DNA of 50,263 nucleotides. Origin: an uncultured Acidobacteriia bacterium. Its GTDB lineage: Bacteria; Acidobacteriota; Terriglobia; Bryobacterales; Bryobacteraceae. How positions within the stretch are numbered: the first letter of the stretch is position 1; every line of letters begins with the position of its first letter. Both the position numbers and the translations under genes were made by a program. Positions 16,363 through 26,440 of the stretch are shown piece by piece. Under the pieces are notes generated by a model. That model saw nothing but the letters and a program-made list of their open reading frames with translations, was not told the DNA's origin and did not search any database. Location of the stretch: the NCBI GenBank assembly GCA_903925975.1, contig CAIYHG010000179.1, forward strand, positions 1 through 50,263. The letters are read 5' to 3'.

Positions 16363-19104
16363 ATGCTGGACCGGATTACAGTGCACGGCGCGCGCCAGCA
16401 CAACCTCAAGAACATAGACGTCGAAATACCCCGCAACTCGCTCACCGTAATCACCGGGCTCAGCGGTTCCGGAAAATCCTCATTGGCTTTCGACACCATC
16501 TACGCCGAGGGCCAAAGACGGTACGTGGAAACGCTTTCGACGTATGCGCGGCAGTTCCTCGACCAGATGGAACGGCCCGATGTGGATTCGATCGACGGCT
16601 TGAGCCCCGCAATTTCCATCGAGCAGAAGACCACCAGCCGCAGTCCGCGCTCCACCGTGGGCACCATCACGGAGATCTACGATTACCTGCGGCTGCTCTA
16701 TTCCTCTATTGGGACTCCGCATTGTCCGGTTTGCGGGAACGAAATCTCGCGCCAGACCACGGAGCAGATTGTGAAGCACGTGCTGGCGCTGAAGCCGGAA
16801 GACCGAATCATGGTCCTGGCGCCGATCGTCCGCGGCAGGAAGGGCGAGTTCAAGAAGGAGTTCGAGAAACTGGCGCGGCAAGGCTTTGTGCGGGTGCGCG
16901 TGGACGGCGTGCTGCGGTCCGTCGAAGACGAGATCGCGCTTGACCGGCGGAAGAACCACACCATCGAAGTCGTGGTGGACCGCCTGCTCGTTTGGCCGGG
17001 GATAGAGAAACGTCTGGAAGCGTCGATTGAGACCGCAACCAAGCTGGCGAACGGCTTGGCGTTGATCGCGGTGGTGAACGGGGATGAGCGGCTCTATTCC
17101 CGCGAACTGGCCTGCACGGAGTGCAGCGCCAGCATCCCGCAACTTGAGCCGCGCTCGTTCTCTTTTAACAGCCCCTACGGCGCCTGCCCGGAGTGCCACG
17201 GCTTGGGGAACAAGTGGGCGTTCGACACGGCCAAGCTGGTTGCGGACGAATCGAAGCCGCTGCTCGATGGCATTGCCGTGGCGGCCGGGTCGGCCTATAT
17301 GGAGCATCGCCTCCGCGAAGCCGCCAAAGAGCGCCACATCGATTTGCGAAAGCCTTTCGAGGAACTGCCCAAGAAATCGCGAGAGTCGCTCCTCGAGGCC
17401 GTCATTGCGGCTCTGGACGAGAGTTACGCGGGAGGCTCGGAGACTTATCAGGAGTGGCTCCAGGAATATATGTCTCCGCTGCCCTGCCCGGCGTGCCGCG
17501 GCCGCCGCCTGCGGCCGGCAGCCCTGGCGGTGCTGGTGAAGAGCTTCTCCATCGCGGATTTTACGGGTTTGCCGATATCGCGCGCGCTGGTGACGGCGCG
17601 CAACTGGGAGTTCGATGCCCGGGAGATGCAGATCGCGGCCCGCATCCTGGACGAGATCAGGCGCCGGCTGGAGTTCCTCTCCAATGTCGGCCTGGATTAT
17701 CTGAGCCTCGACCGTTCGGCCGCGACGCTTTCCGGCGGCGAGGCGCAGCGCATCCGGCTGGCAACTCAGATTGGCTCCAAACTCCGCGGAGTGCTCTACG
17801 TGCTGGACGAGCCTTCGATTGGGTTGCACCCCAGGGATAATGGCAGGCTGCTCGAAACGCTGATCGAGCTGCGGGACATGGGGAACACGGTCGTCGTGGT
17901 GGAACACGACGCGGAGACGATCGAGCGCGCCGATTACGTGATCGATCTCGGCCCTGGCGCTGGGCGGCTGGGCGGCGCGCTGGTGGCCTCGGGCACTCCC
18001 GCGCAAATCGCCGCCAATCCGAAATCGCTCACCGGGCGGTATCTTTCGGGCAATCTGAAGATTCCCGCTCCGGCCGAGCGCCGCGCGCCGGGCGAGCAGA
18101 AACTCGTGATCCGCGGCGCGAGCCAGCATAACCTCAAGAGCATCGATGCCGAAATTCCGCTCGGCCTGCTCACCGTGGTCACGGGCGTTTCGGGCAGCGG
18201 AAAATCCACCCTCATCAACGAGATTCTTTACCGCTCGCTGGCCCGTGAGATCTACGGCTCGCACGAGGAACCGGGCGCGCACGAAGCCATAGAGGGGATG
18301 AAGCTGATCGACAAGGTGATCCGCATCGATCAGGCGCCCATAGGCCGCACACCGCGTTCCAACCCGGCCACCTACACCGGATTGTTCGCGCCCATCCGCG
18401 AACTGTACGCCATGCTGCCCGAATCGCGCGAGCGGGGCTACAAACCCGGCCGCTTCAGCTTCAACGTGAAGGGCGGGCGCTGCGAGGCGTGCCAGGGGGA
18501 CGGCCTGAAGCGCATCGAGATGAACTTTCTGCCGGACGTTTACGTCACCTGCGACGTCTGCCGCGGAAAGCGCTACAACAGCGAAACGCTGCAGGTAAAG
18601 TACAAAGGCTATTCCATCTGCGATCTGCTGAACGCAACCGTTGAGGAGGCGCTCGGCGTGATGGAAAACTTGCCGCAGATTCGCAACAAGCTGCAGACGC
18701 TCTTCGATGTCGGCTTGGGGTACGTACACCTGGGCCAATCTTCCACGACGCTTTCGGGCGGCGAGGCGCAGCGGATCAAGCTATCACGGGAGCTGAGCAA
18801 GCGGCAGACGGGCAAGACGTTCTATCTTTTGGACGAGCCCACCACAGGGCTGCACTTCGATGACGTGCGCAAGCTTCTCGACGTGTTGCAGCGGCTGGTA
18901 TCGTTGGGGAATACGGTTGTGGTGATCGAACACAACCTGGACGTAATCAAAACGGCGGATTGGATTCTCGACCTCGGCCCCGACGGGGGCGAATACGGCG
19001 GCAGGGTAGTGGCATGCGGCCCGCCGGAACAAGTGATTCGTTCGAAGAAAAGTCATACTGCGGAGGCGTTGCGCAAGGCGCTCGGCAACGGGAAGGCGGC
19101 ATGA
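16363..19104 (+). CDS. uvrA: Excinuclease ABC subunit A
   Basis: 913 residues, close to the usual 940. UvrA is the damage-recognition ATPase of nucleotide excision repair and loads UvrB. Both ABC modules are complete: Walker A GLSGSGKS at 32-39 and GVSGSGKST near 608-616, signature LSGGEAQRI near 456 and again near 797, and the Walker B/D-loop [10 protein letters not shown] and [10 protein letters not shown]. Zinc modules are also intact: ACTEC...CPECHGLG near 251-285 and CEACQGDG...CDVCRGKR near 703-740. The ATG at 16363 aligns with the family start ([19 protein letters not shown]). Its stop overlaps the next gene by ATGA, so three genes form one operon. Confidence 0.97.
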   Translation: MLDRITVHGARQHNLKNIDVEIPRNSLTVITGLSGSGKSSLAFDTIYAEGQRRYVETLSTYARQFLDQMERPDVDSIDGLSPAISIEQKTTSRSPRSTVGTITEIYDYLRLLYSSIGTPHCPVCGNEISRQTTEQIVKHVLALKPEDRIMVLAPIVRGRKGEFKKEFEKLARQGFVRVRVDGVLRSVEDEIALDRRKNHTIEVVVDRLLVWPGIEKRLEASIETATKLANGLALIAVVNGDERLYSRELACTECSASIPQLEPRSFSFNSPYGACPECHGLGNKWAFDTAKLVADESKPLLDGIAVAAGSAYMEHRLREAAKERHIDLRKPFEELPKKSRESLLEAVIAALDESYAGGSETYQEWLQEYMSPLPCPACRGRRLRPAALAVLVKSFSIADFTGLPISRALVTARNWEFDAREMQIAARILDEIRRRLEFLSNVGLDYLSLDRSAATLSGGEAQRIRLATQIGSKLRGVLYVLDEPSIGLHPRDNGRLLETLIELRDMGNTVVVVEHDAETIERADYVIDLGPGAGRLGGALVASGTPAQIAANPKSLTGRYLSGNLKIPAPAERRAPGEQKLVIRGASQHNLKSIDAEIPLGLLTVVTGVSGSGKSTLINEILYRSLAREIYGSHEEPGAHEAIEGMKLIDKVIRIDQAPIGRTPRSNPATYTGLFAPIRELYAMLPESRERGYKPGRFSFNVKGGRCEACQGDGLKRIEMNFLPDVYVTCDVCRGKRYNSETLQVKYKGYSICDLLNATVEEALGVMENLPQIRNKLQTLFDVGLGYVHLGQSSTTLSGGEAQRIKLSRELSKRQTGKTFYLLDEPTTGLHFDDVRKLLDVLQRLVSLGNTVVVIEHNLDVIKTADWILDLGPDGGEYGGRVVACGPPEQVIRSKKSHTAEALRKALGNGKAA

Positions 19105-20072
19105 GCAAGTATTCCAAAGCCCCGGTGGATTTTACGGGCCTCAAGACGATAGGGCTGGCCGAACGCGGCGGGAAGGTGAAAGCCGCCGATTTCGCCTCGG
19201 AGTACAGCCGGGGCTCGGGCATGGCCGCATGGCTCGATTCCCTGCCGCATATTCTGGCGGGCGACTCGTTCCGGCGCGTCGTAGACGCGCTGGTAGCGGC
19301 GCGCGAGAAGAGGCGCGCGATTATATGGGGCCTGGGAGGGCACGTCATTAAGTGCGGCCTCGCTCCGGTGCTGGCCGGCCTGATGCGCCGCGGCTACGCG
19401 ACTCTGTTTGCGCTCAACGGGGCGGCGGCAATCCACGATTTCGAAATTGCCATGGCCTGCTGTACCAGCGAAGACGTGGAGGCCGCGCTGCCGGGAGGCC
19501 GCTTCGGCTCCGCCGAGGAAACCGGGCGCGATATGAACCGGGCCATCCGCCGAGGCGATGCGGAGGACCTGGGTATCGGCGAGTCTCTGGGCAAATGGCT
19601 CGATGGCGGTTGGGACGCCGCTGCCAAGTCCGCTTTCGGCGGTTCGAGCCTCCTCGTGCAGGCGTACGGACAATCGGTTCCCGTGACGGTTCACGTAACG
19701 ATTGGTGCCGACACGCCGCACATGCACCCGGAGGCGGACGGGGCCGCTATCGGACGCGCGTCGCATCGCGATTTCCGGCTCTTCTGTTCGTACGTGGCGG
19801 ACCTTCACGAGGGCGGCGTCTACATCAACGCCGGCTCGGCCGTCACGCTGCCGGAAGTTTTTCTCAAGTCGGTTTCGGCGCTGCGCAACCTGGGGAGGCC
19901 GCTCGCGGATTTCACCACCGCCAACTTCGACTTCCTGCAACACTACCGGCCGCGCGTGAACGTGGTCGAGCGGCCCCACGCCGGCGCGGGAGGCGCGGGT
20001 TATTCCATCACCGGCCATCACGAGATCATGCTGCCGCTTCTGGCCGCCGCTCTCATTGAAAGGGGAGCATGA
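19101..20072 (+). CDS. Deoxyhypusine-synthase-like (DHS-fold) protein, function unassigned
   Basis: 323 residues from the ATG at 19101, which overlaps the uvrA stop in ATGA and is preceded by GGAAGG. The sequence has Rossmann-like glycine motifs ([38 protein letters not shown]) and conserved blocks [36 protein letters not shown] and a final [14 protein letters not shown]. The pattern resembles bacterial deoxyhypusine-synthase-like proteins, but the catalytic lysine of true deoxyhypusine synthase could not be identified and bacteria normally lack hypusine. The family call rests on resemblance only. The start overlap with uvrA and end overlap with the CPBP gene (both ATGA) imply coupled expression; a link to DNA repair is a guess. 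Confidence 0.6.
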   Translation: MSKYSKAPVDFTGLKTIGLAERGGKVKAADFASEYSRGSGMAAWLDSLPHILAGDSFRRVVDALVAAREKRRAIIWGLGGHVIKCGLAPVLAGLMRRGYATLFALNGAAAIHDFEIAMACCTSEDVEAALPGGRFGSAEETGRDMNRAIRRGDAEDLGIGESLGKWLDGGWDAAAKSAFGGSSLLVQAYGQSVPVTVHVTIGADTPHMHPEADGAAIGRASHRDFRLFCSYVADLHEGGVYINAGSAVTLPEVFLKSVSALRNLGRPLADFTTANFDFLQHYRPRVNVVERPHAGAGGAGYSITGHHEIMLPLLAAALIERGA

Positions 20073-20935
20073 GCGAAGAACCGCAGCCGCAAGCCGATTC
20101 CGGGCAGCCCGAAAGCGAGATACCCATCCCGCCGGGAAGCGGCGCCCCCGCCCCGCAGGCTGAGTTCGAATCGGGCCAGGCCGTTCCCCTGGCTGAGCCC
20201 GGCGCCGGCGAACCGGAGCAACCGCAACACAAACCCGAACGGTATCCGTTCTGGAGCTACGGCGATCTGGCGTTGTTCTTTGGCCTCGCATTTCCGTCGC
20301 TGTTACTGGGGTGGGCGCTGGTCCGTGGGTTCGTGCTCGTCTTCGGCGTGCGGATTGCAGCCCGGGCCGCGGGGCCTCTCACCGAACAATTCGCCGGCTA
20401 CCTGATCCTGTTCGGGGCTTTGGCGCTCATTCTCCGGATGGAATACAACAAGCCGTTTTGGAGTTCCCTGGCCTGGCGGGATTTCCAAATGCCGTTCCTC
20501 TGGGTTGTGATCTTCGGATTATTGGCCGCATTTGCCGTCTCGGTTCTGGGAAGTTTGATTCGCACCCCCAACACCGAGAACACGCTAACCGAGATGATGC
20601 AGGACCGCACGTCGCTCATCTTGATGACGGTCTTCGGCGTGACGCTAGGGCCCATTTGCGAGGAACTGGCGTTCCGGGGTTTCCTGCAACCGCTGCTCGA
20701 GCGCAGTCTCGGGACGGCGCCGGGAATCCTTCTGGCCGCGATTCCGTTCGGGCTGCTGCACTATCAGGAATACGGAAATTCGTGGCGTCATGCGTTGATT
20801 GTGGCCGCGGCCGGTTCGGCGTTCGGCTGGATGCGGCACGTCACCGGCTCCACGAAATCGGCGGCGATTATGCATGCTGCCTACAACGCGATGTTTTTCT
20901 CGGTGGTCCTTTCGCAAAGAAAAGACCTGTTGTAG
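20069..20935 (+). CDS. CPBP-family intramembrane metalloprotease
   Basis: 288 residues. The first 65 or so are proline- and glutamate-rich and probably disordered and cytosolic. They are followed by about six to eight membrane segments. The CPBP (Abi/CAAX protease-like) motifs are present: EELAFRGFLQPLL (EExxxR), FGLLHYQEYG and MHAAYNAMFF. These residues bind the metal and carry out proteolysis inside the membrane in characterised members. The start ATG overlaps the previous stop in ATGA. It is the last gene of the uvrA operon; the 150 bp after it hold repeats. Substrate unknown. Confidence 0.87.
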   Translation: MSEEPQPQADSGQPESEIPIPPGSGAPAPQAEFESGQAVPLAEPGAGEPEQPQHKPERYPFWSYGDLALFFGLAFPSLLLGWALVRGFVLVFGVRIAARAAGPLTEQFAGYLILFGALALILRMEYNKPFWSSLAWRDFQMPFLWVVIFGLLAAFAVSVLGSLIRTPNTENTLTEMMQDRTSLILMTVFGVTLGPICEELAFRGFLQPLLERSLGTAPGILLAAIPFGLLHYQEYGNSWRHALIVAAAGSAFGWMRHVTGSTKSAAIMHAAYNAMFFSVVLSQRKDLL

Positions 20936-20972
20936 CGCCCGCGGAAAAGCCCGCCGCGCCGTGAAGGCAAAA

Positions 20973-21011
20973 GTGGGGCAGACCCCCTGACCGGGGGCGC
21001 CTTACCCCCAC
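20973..21011. repeat. Short GTGGGGC...CCCCAC element upstream of mtnA
   Basis: GTGGGG at 20973 and CCCCAC ending at 21011 are inverted copies, with an inner CCCCC/GGGGG hairpin. It looks like a shortened member of the element family seen at 9405-9525. Confidence 0.45.
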
Positions 21012-21026
21012 CCGCCGGCGGAGAGC

Positions 21027-21048
21027 CGGGTTAGACTGGAGTAACCCG
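21027..21048 (+). promoter_or_regulatory. Hairpin in the mtnA leader
   Basis: CGGGTTA (21027-21033) and TAACCCG (21042-21048) form a perfect 7-bp stem with an 8-nt loop, 44 bp before the mtnA ATG. No known riboswitch was recognised. It could be a structured leader or chance. Confidence 0.3.
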
Positions 21049-21091
21049 AAATCGTTCCGGCCGGAATCCCGTTTCAGAGTATCGATCGCTC

Positions 21092-22126
<1,035 letters not shown>

Positions 22127-22130
22127 GACT

Positions 22131-22661
22131 ATGATGCGAACTCTGCTTGCCTTCTTCCTCTGCGCGGCGGCCCTGCTGGCCGGTGACAATACCGGACGCC
22201 GGGCGCCCGGTTTCGCGCTGCCGGATTCCACGATGAAGGTTTACGACTTGGCCGATTACCGCGGCAAACTGGTGATCCTGGAATTCATGCAGACGGACTG
22301 CCCCCATTGCCAGGGCTTCGCGCCGGTGCTGAACGAGATCAAAGCGAAGTACGGCGACAAGGTGGCCGTTCTCTCGGTTACGAACTCGCAGCACGATAAC
22401 GCGACCCAAGTTGCGCAGTTCGTTGCGACCTATAAGGTGGCCCACCCGATTCTGTTCGACGCGGGGCAAATGCAGTATTCCTACGTCCTGAAGCTGACGT
22501 TCGATAATCCGTACGTCTGCCTCATCGACGGAAACGGCATCATCCAAAACGATTTCAACTACAACGCGTTCACGGCCGGTCTTTTCGAGTTGAAGGGACT
22601 GTCGGCCGAAATCGACCGCATCCTGAACGCCAACGCCTCGCCGGTTCCGAAACGCCTCTGA
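22131..22661 (+). CDS. Secreted thioredoxin-fold protein (TlpA/AhpC-like redoxin)
   Basis: 176 residues. A short signal peptide (MMRTLLAFFLCAAALLAG) is followed by a redoxin domain: RRAPGFALPDSTMKVYDLAD, then LVILEFMQTDCPHCQG with the CPHC redox motif at 57-60. The arrangement fits TlpA-like periplasmic thiol reductases or peroxiredoxin-like proteins; CPHC is the DsbA-type dipeptide. It starts four bases after the mtnA stop, so it is probably on the same transcript. A functional link to methionine salvage is not evident. Confidence 0.85.
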   Translation: MMRTLLAFFLCAAALLAGDNTGRRAPGFALPDSTMKVYDLADYRGKLVILEFMQTDCPHCQGFAPVLNEIKAKYGDKVAVLSVTNSQHDNATQVAQFVATYKVAHPILFDAGQMQYSYVLKLTFDNPYVCLIDGNGIIQNDFNYNAFTAGLFELKGLSAEIDRILNANASPVPKRL

Positions 22662-22689
22662 CCGAGCCGCGACGGCCTGCTCTCACCCA

Positions 22690-22770
22690 GTGGGGCGGGC
22701 CCCCCGGCTCGCGTTGCCTCGGAGTTTGCCACCCTTTCCGGGTTTGGCCGGACCAGGGCGTCCGCCCCAA
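22690..22770. repeat. Degenerate GTGGGGC...GCCCCA element
   Basis: GTGGGGCGGGC at 22690 is matched by GTCCGCCCCA near 22760-22769 in inverted orientation with one mismatch in the shared ten bases. It fills the convergent gap between the redoxin gene and selB. Confidence 0.4.
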
Positions 22771-22809
22771 GTCTCCGGCGTATGGCTCCGAGCGGAGTAA
22801 CAGCGCAGC

Positions 22810-24678
22810 TTACAGCACCACCCGCTGGTCGCCCTCGCGCCGCGTCACCCGTTCCCGGTCCAGGTATTCCAGAAGCGGAATCGCGTACTTGCGGGAGACG
22901 CCCGTCCAATCCTTGAATTCCCCTACCTGAAACCGTGCGGACCTGCGTTCCGCGAGCAGTCCCCGCAGCCGCTCGATAGACGAGCGGTGGAACACCAACT
23001 CATCGGAGATTCGCACCAGCTTCTTCTCGCGCAAAAGAATAGCGAGCAACGTGCGCGCGCGGGCCGGCTCCAGACCGGTCTGCGCGAGAACCTCGGAAAC
23101 CGCCGGCGTGGCCAATCCGGCGCGCTCGAAAGCGCTTTCGATCGACGCCCGCGCGCGTTCTTCGTCTTCCTTCAGGGCAACCCGGTGGCTGCGGGCGCGC
23201 ACGAAGTCGCCGTCCGCAACCAGTTCCGTAGCGGCGCCGATCAGCGCGTCAAAGACGAAAGGCGGCGCGCCGGGCGCCTCGCGGCCGCGCAGATCTTCCC
23301 TGGGGACGCCGGGTGCCAGCGGGTTCCTCCGGTGGAAATCTCCCACGGCCTGCACCAAGCGCTCACGCGCGGCTTGGAACCATGCCGGGTCCATGTACCA
23401 GGCGGGCTGATCGAGCGAGACGAGCCGGGCGCGCGCGGCGCCTTCGGCGATTTCGCGCGCGGAAAGTCCGGTGCGCGCCACCAGTTCGGGCGCGCCCACT
23501 CCGTATCGCGCCTCGCGCGCCAGCAGAGCGACGCGGGCGCCGGCATCCGCCGATGCAAGAACGCCCAGCCGCGCGGCGACGTCCTCGCCCTTGCGATAGC
23601 GCTTCTCCCCCAGATCGGCGATCGCGCCGCCGCCAATCGTCGTTACCGGAGAGAACATGCGGATGATGAAACGGTCCCCGGGCAGCAGCAGCGCGGGCTC
23701 GCGCAGCGCGATTCGTACCCAGGCGCTCGCGCCGGGAGCGAGCGGGCCGGGCCCCTCCAGCAATCGGACTTCGGCCTCGATCTCGGCCGTTCCGGAGTGA
23801 AAGTGAACCGGCGCGCGGTGCTTAAGCGGTTTGGCGGAAGACAGCAACTCCAGCCGGCAATCGATCTGCGTCGTGGCCCGGAAGCGCGCGGGCTCCGACA
23901 GCACGTCGCCCCGGCGCAGGTCGGCCACTTCCACGTCGGAGAGGTTCACGGCTGTGCGCTGGCCCGGCTCGGCCTGGTCGGCGGCGGCGCCGTAGGCCTG
24001 CAATCCGCGCACCCGCGCGCGCCGTCCGGAGGGGTATATCTCCACCTCGTCGCCCTTCGCGACGGAACCAGAAATCAGCGTTCCCGTGGCCACCACCCCG
24101 AAACCTTTCACCGAGAAGACGCGGTCCACGGGCAGCCGGAAATGGCCGGCGCGGTCTCTTTCGGGCGCCGCCTCCGCCGCGCGGGCCAATGCGGCGCGCA
24201 ACTCGCCGAGGCCGGCTCCGGTAACCGAGCTGACGGCGACCACGGGCGCGCCTTCGAGGAACGACCCGGCGGTAAGCTCTTCCACCTCCAACCGCACCAG
24301 GCCTAGGATATCCGCGTCCACAAGGTCGGCTTTGGTGAGCGCCACCACGCCGCGGCGGATTCCGAGCAGGCGGCAGATTTCGAAGTGCTCCCGCGTCTGC
24401 GGCTTGATCGATTCGTTGGCCGCCACCACGAACAGCACCAGATCGATGCCGCCGATTCCGGCCACCATGTTCTTGATAAACCGCTCGTGGCCGGGCACGT
24501 CCACAAAGCCCACCTGCAATTCAGGCGTCAGGCGCAGGTGCGCGAAGCCCAGGTCGATGGTGATGCCGCGGCGCTTTTCCTCCTCCAGGCGGTCTGCGTC
24601 AATCCCCGTCAGCGCCTTCACCAGGGCTGTCTTTCCGTGATCGATATGGCCCGCCAGTCCGGCGACAACGTTCTTCAT
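22810..24678 (-). CDS. selB: Selenocysteine-specific translation elongation factor
   Basis: 622 residues. SelB delivers selenocysteyl-tRNA to UGA codons marked by a SECIS hairpin. The GTPase domain has [10 protein letters not shown] at 10-19, [15 protein letters not shown] and a TKAD motif. EF-Tu-like domains 2 and 3 follow ([20 protein letters not shown]). The C-terminal 250 residues form the winged-helix repeats that bind SECIS RNA, ending with [20 protein letters not shown] and AIPLLEYLD. The start [16 protein letters not shown] leaves no room for an earlier one. Neither selA, selD nor a tRNA-Sec gene was seen next to it. Confidence 0.95.
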   Translation of the reverse strand: MKNVVAGLAGHIDHGKTALVKALTGIDADRLEEEKRRGITIDLGFAHLRLTPELQVGFVDVPGHERFIKNMVAGIGGIDLVLFVVAANESIKPQTREHFEICRLLGIRRGVVALTKADLVDADILGLVRLEVEELTAGSFLEGAPVVAVSSVTGAGLGELRAALARAAEAAPERDRAGHFRLPVDRVFSVKGFGVVATGTLISGSVAKGDEVEIYPSGRRARVRGLQAYGAAADQAEPGQRTAVNLSDVEVADLRRGDVLSEPARFRATTQIDCRLELLSSAKPLKHRAPVHFHSGTAEIEAEVRLLEGPGPLAPGASAWVRIALREPALLLPGDRFIIRMFSPVTTIGGGAIADLGEKRYRKGEDVAARLGVLASADAGARVALLAREARYGVGAPELVARTGLSAREIAEGAARARLVSLDQPAWYMDPAWFQAARERLVQAVGDFHRRNPLAPGVPREDLRGREAPGAPPFVFDALIGAATELVADGDFVRARSHRVALKEDEERARASIESAFERAGLATPAVSEVLAQTGLEPARARTLLAILLREKKLVRISDELVFHRSSIERLRGLLAERRSARFQVGEFKDWTGVSRKYAIPLLEYLDRERVTRREGDQRVVL

Positions 24679-24706
24679 GGCTCCGTTCTCATGCTACTTC
24701 ACGCAG

Positions 24707-24780
24707 GTGGGGCATGCCTTAGCTTGCCCGGAAGACACCAAAGCTAAGGGCGCCTCATCTTGTGGCGCAAGCCGCCGTGC
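24707..24780. repeat. REP-like element upstream of selB
   Basis: Begins GTGGGGCATGCC at 24707 and contains short inverted stretches (the AGCTTGCCC and CTTGTGGCGCAAG regions). It joins the truncated IS fragment directly, so the IS 3' part may have been lost by recombination here. Low detail is possible. Confidence 0.35.
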
Positions 24781-25070
24781 TTACAGGGTCGGCTGTTGAG
24801 CCGACCCGTCCCTGGCGAAATCCGCTTCCGTCGCACGCGTGCCCCGTGGCTCAACAGAGAGTCTGCCGCACCCGCTGAAAGCATTTCCACGCCGGCGCCC
24901 AGCGTCCCTCTGGGCTGCAGCCGCTGGTGGATCATCATCCAGATCACGACCGCTGCGGTATAAACGCAATCCCGCGTCTTCACGCGCATTTGCTTCTGCA
25001 GGGACTCCACCACGGCACTCGAAATTCAGCGCTGATACAAGCCCATAGAGTCCGAAGCGGTCGGGCTCAT
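24744..25070 (-). pseudogene. Decayed N-terminal half of an IS4-family transposase
   Basis: On the minus strand an ATG at 25070 opens MSPTASDSMGLYQR, then an in-frame TGA (25026-25028). The same frame continues VVESLQKQMRVKTRDCVYTA, VVIWMMIHQRLQPRGTLGAG and HGARVRRKRISPGTGRLNSR before similarity is lost near 24781. The blocks match the N-terminal part of IS4-type transposases (the WLMIxQRL...GTL region and the RVRxxRIS..TG region). All catalytic parts are missing. It is a dead 5' fragment complementary in content to the fragment at 7761-8200. Family call is by recognition. Confidence 0.68.
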
Positions 25071-25091
25071 ATCTGAAACATAAGCCAAGTC

Positions 25092-25490
25092 TTACGTTTC
25101 GCAATGACGCTTATTTGAGTGGCCTTGGGCCACCGGCCCGCGCTCGTTTTTGAAACGAATGCGAACCGAACGCGAGCGTTCCACGTATACCAGAAGGTTG
25201 GGGAATGAGAAGCAGTCATCCCGCAGCGAGAGCTTCTCTTCGCTCCGCAATTCGTATTCGGGATTGCGCAAATGCCAGGCGCGGCCTTCGAGTTCGATAT
25301 ATATTAGTCGTTTCGGCAAACCGATCTGCACGGCGCCGATGCCGCGCCCGAAACCATGGGCGCGCTGAAACTCGTGCAGCGTATCGCGGAGGTCCTGGAA
25401 GGCGCCCGCGGCCTCTCCGGGAGTCGCGACTGGCGCGGAGACGGCCCGCAGCAGCGGGTCGCAGAGCTGAAGGATGCGGCGGACAGGCAT
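25092..25490 (-). pseudogene. Peptide-deformylase-like gene truncated by an IS4-type element
   Basis: From the ATG at 25490 the frame reads MPVRRILQLCDPLLRAVSAP, typical of the start of peptide deformylase. Motif 1 follows as GRGIGAVQIGLP (usual GxGLAAPQ), then motif 2 as DDCFSFPNLLVYVERS (usual EGCLS), keeping the metal-binding cysteine. After RIRFKNERG the coding sequence runs into the IS terminal repeat, whose bases encode AQGHSNK and then a stop at 25092. The third motif HExxH, which supplies the other metal ligands and the catalytic glutamate, is gone. The product would be inactive. No C-terminal piece was found on the other side. Confidence 0.75.
25111..25131 (-). mobile_element. Left terminal inverted repeat of the IS4-type remnant
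   Basis: On the minus strand this reads GGCCCAAGGCCACTCAAATA followed by AG..., 40 bp before the transposase ATG at 25070. It pairs with the inverted copy at 8193-8213 (18 of 20 identical) and marks the exact junction with the broken deformylase gene. Confidence 0.6.
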
Positions 25491-25558
25491 GCAAACGAAG
25501 ATATCAGGCCGGGAGGCCGCGTGGAGCACGGGCAGGCGCCCGAGCCCTCGCGGATGCC

Positions 25559-26440
25559 ATGGGCGCGCGTAAAGACCCGGTTCGCATTGTCATCCGCGTG
25601 GTGGTCTTCATCGTCGTGTTCTATGGAATGGGGTTTGTGCTCGACCCCTTGCTGCGGTGGACGTTCCAGGATTTCGCCGGCCCCACCTTCGCCGTCTTTA
25701 TCTCCGGGCTGTTCACCACCTGGCTCTCTCTGCGCATCTACGAGAATATTGCGATTGTCGACGTGGGCTTGTGGTGGAATGGCTCGTCGGCCCGGAATCT
25801 GGGGCTCGGGCTCGCCGGCGGCGCGGGGGCTGCGTGCATGGCGATGATTCCGGCGCTGTTGGTGGGCGCGGCCAAGCTGACGCGCGTCGGCCCGGTGAAT
25901 TGGAGCGGGCTGGCATTCATCCTGGTTTGCATTGCAGCGGGCTCCGTGGGCGAAGAGATCTTCTTCCGGGGCTACGGCTTTCAGGTCCTGGTAGACGGGT
26001 TGGGGCCATGGTCGGCGACGCTGCCTATTGGGATCTTCTTCGGGGTAATGCATGCCTCCAATCCTGGGGCCACGACTTTCGGCATCGTTAATACCGCCGG
26101 TTTTGGCGTTCTGTTCGGCTATTCCTACCTGCGCAGCCGGGACCTCTGGCTTCCTATCGGCTTGCACTTTGGATGGAATGTCACCTTGCCGCTGCTCGGC
26201 GCCAATCTCAGCGGGATTAAGATATTTAAAGAGATAACCGGCCACGAGATGGTTTGGCGCGCCGGCGCTTTCTGGAGCGGCGGGGACTACGGGCCGGAAG
26301 CCAGCATCCTGACTTCCCTGGCGCTTGTGCCCCTGGCGATCTATATTTGGAAAGCTCCGATTAGCCGCCAGCGCTCGCCGATCACGGACCCGCCGGCTGA
26401 GAGTGCCCTATGCGAGCCTTCGCCGCAGTTGCCCTCCTGA
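25559..26440 (+). CDS. CPBP-family intramembrane metalloprotease (second copy)
   Basis: 293 residues from the ATG at 25559 (MGARKDPVRIVIRVVVF). The frame is open further upstream, but that part lies opposite the deformylase fragment and is not protein-like. The protein is largely hydrophobic with about eight membrane segments. CPBP motifs: VGEEIFFRGYGFQVLV (EExxxR), FFGVMHASNPG and LHFGWNVTLPLL. The window has one other CPBP protein (20069-20935) with little similarity outside these motifs. Its 3' end overlaps the next gene by 31 bp. Substrate unknown. Confidence 0.85.
   Translation: MGARKDPVRIVIRVVVFIVVFYGMGFVLDPLLRWTFQDFAGPTFAVFISGLFTTWLSLRIYENIAIVDVGLWWNGSSARNLGLGLAGGAGAACMAMIPALLVGAAKLTRVGPVNWSGLAFILVCIAAGSVGEEIFFRGYGFQVLVDGLGPWSATLPIGIFFGVMHASNPGATTFGIVNTAGFGVLFGYSYLRSRDLWLPIGLHFGWNVTLPLLGANLSGIKIFKEITGHEMVWRAGAFWSGGDYGPEASILTSLALVPLAIYIWKAPISRQRSPITDPPAESALCEPSPQLPS

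Noticed and set aside
16480..18738. Long open frame of 752 codons on the minus strand opposite uvrA
   Set aside because: It is the antisense of uvrA in a GC-rich gene; the product has no recognisable domain, and uvrA on the plus strand has full family motifs.
21027..21048. SAM-type riboswitch before mtnA
   Set aside because: Only one short hairpin is present; no multi-stem core or known conserved bases of SAM or SAH riboswitches were recognised.
22987..24306. 439-codon open frame on the plus strand opposite selB
   Set aside because: Antisense shadow of selB caused by high GC at third positions; no family match and no ribosome site.
24679..25110. tRNA-Sec gene next to selB
   Set aside because: No cloverleaf with a long variable arm or a TCA anticodon loop was found in the flanking gaps; the space holds IS remnant and repeats.
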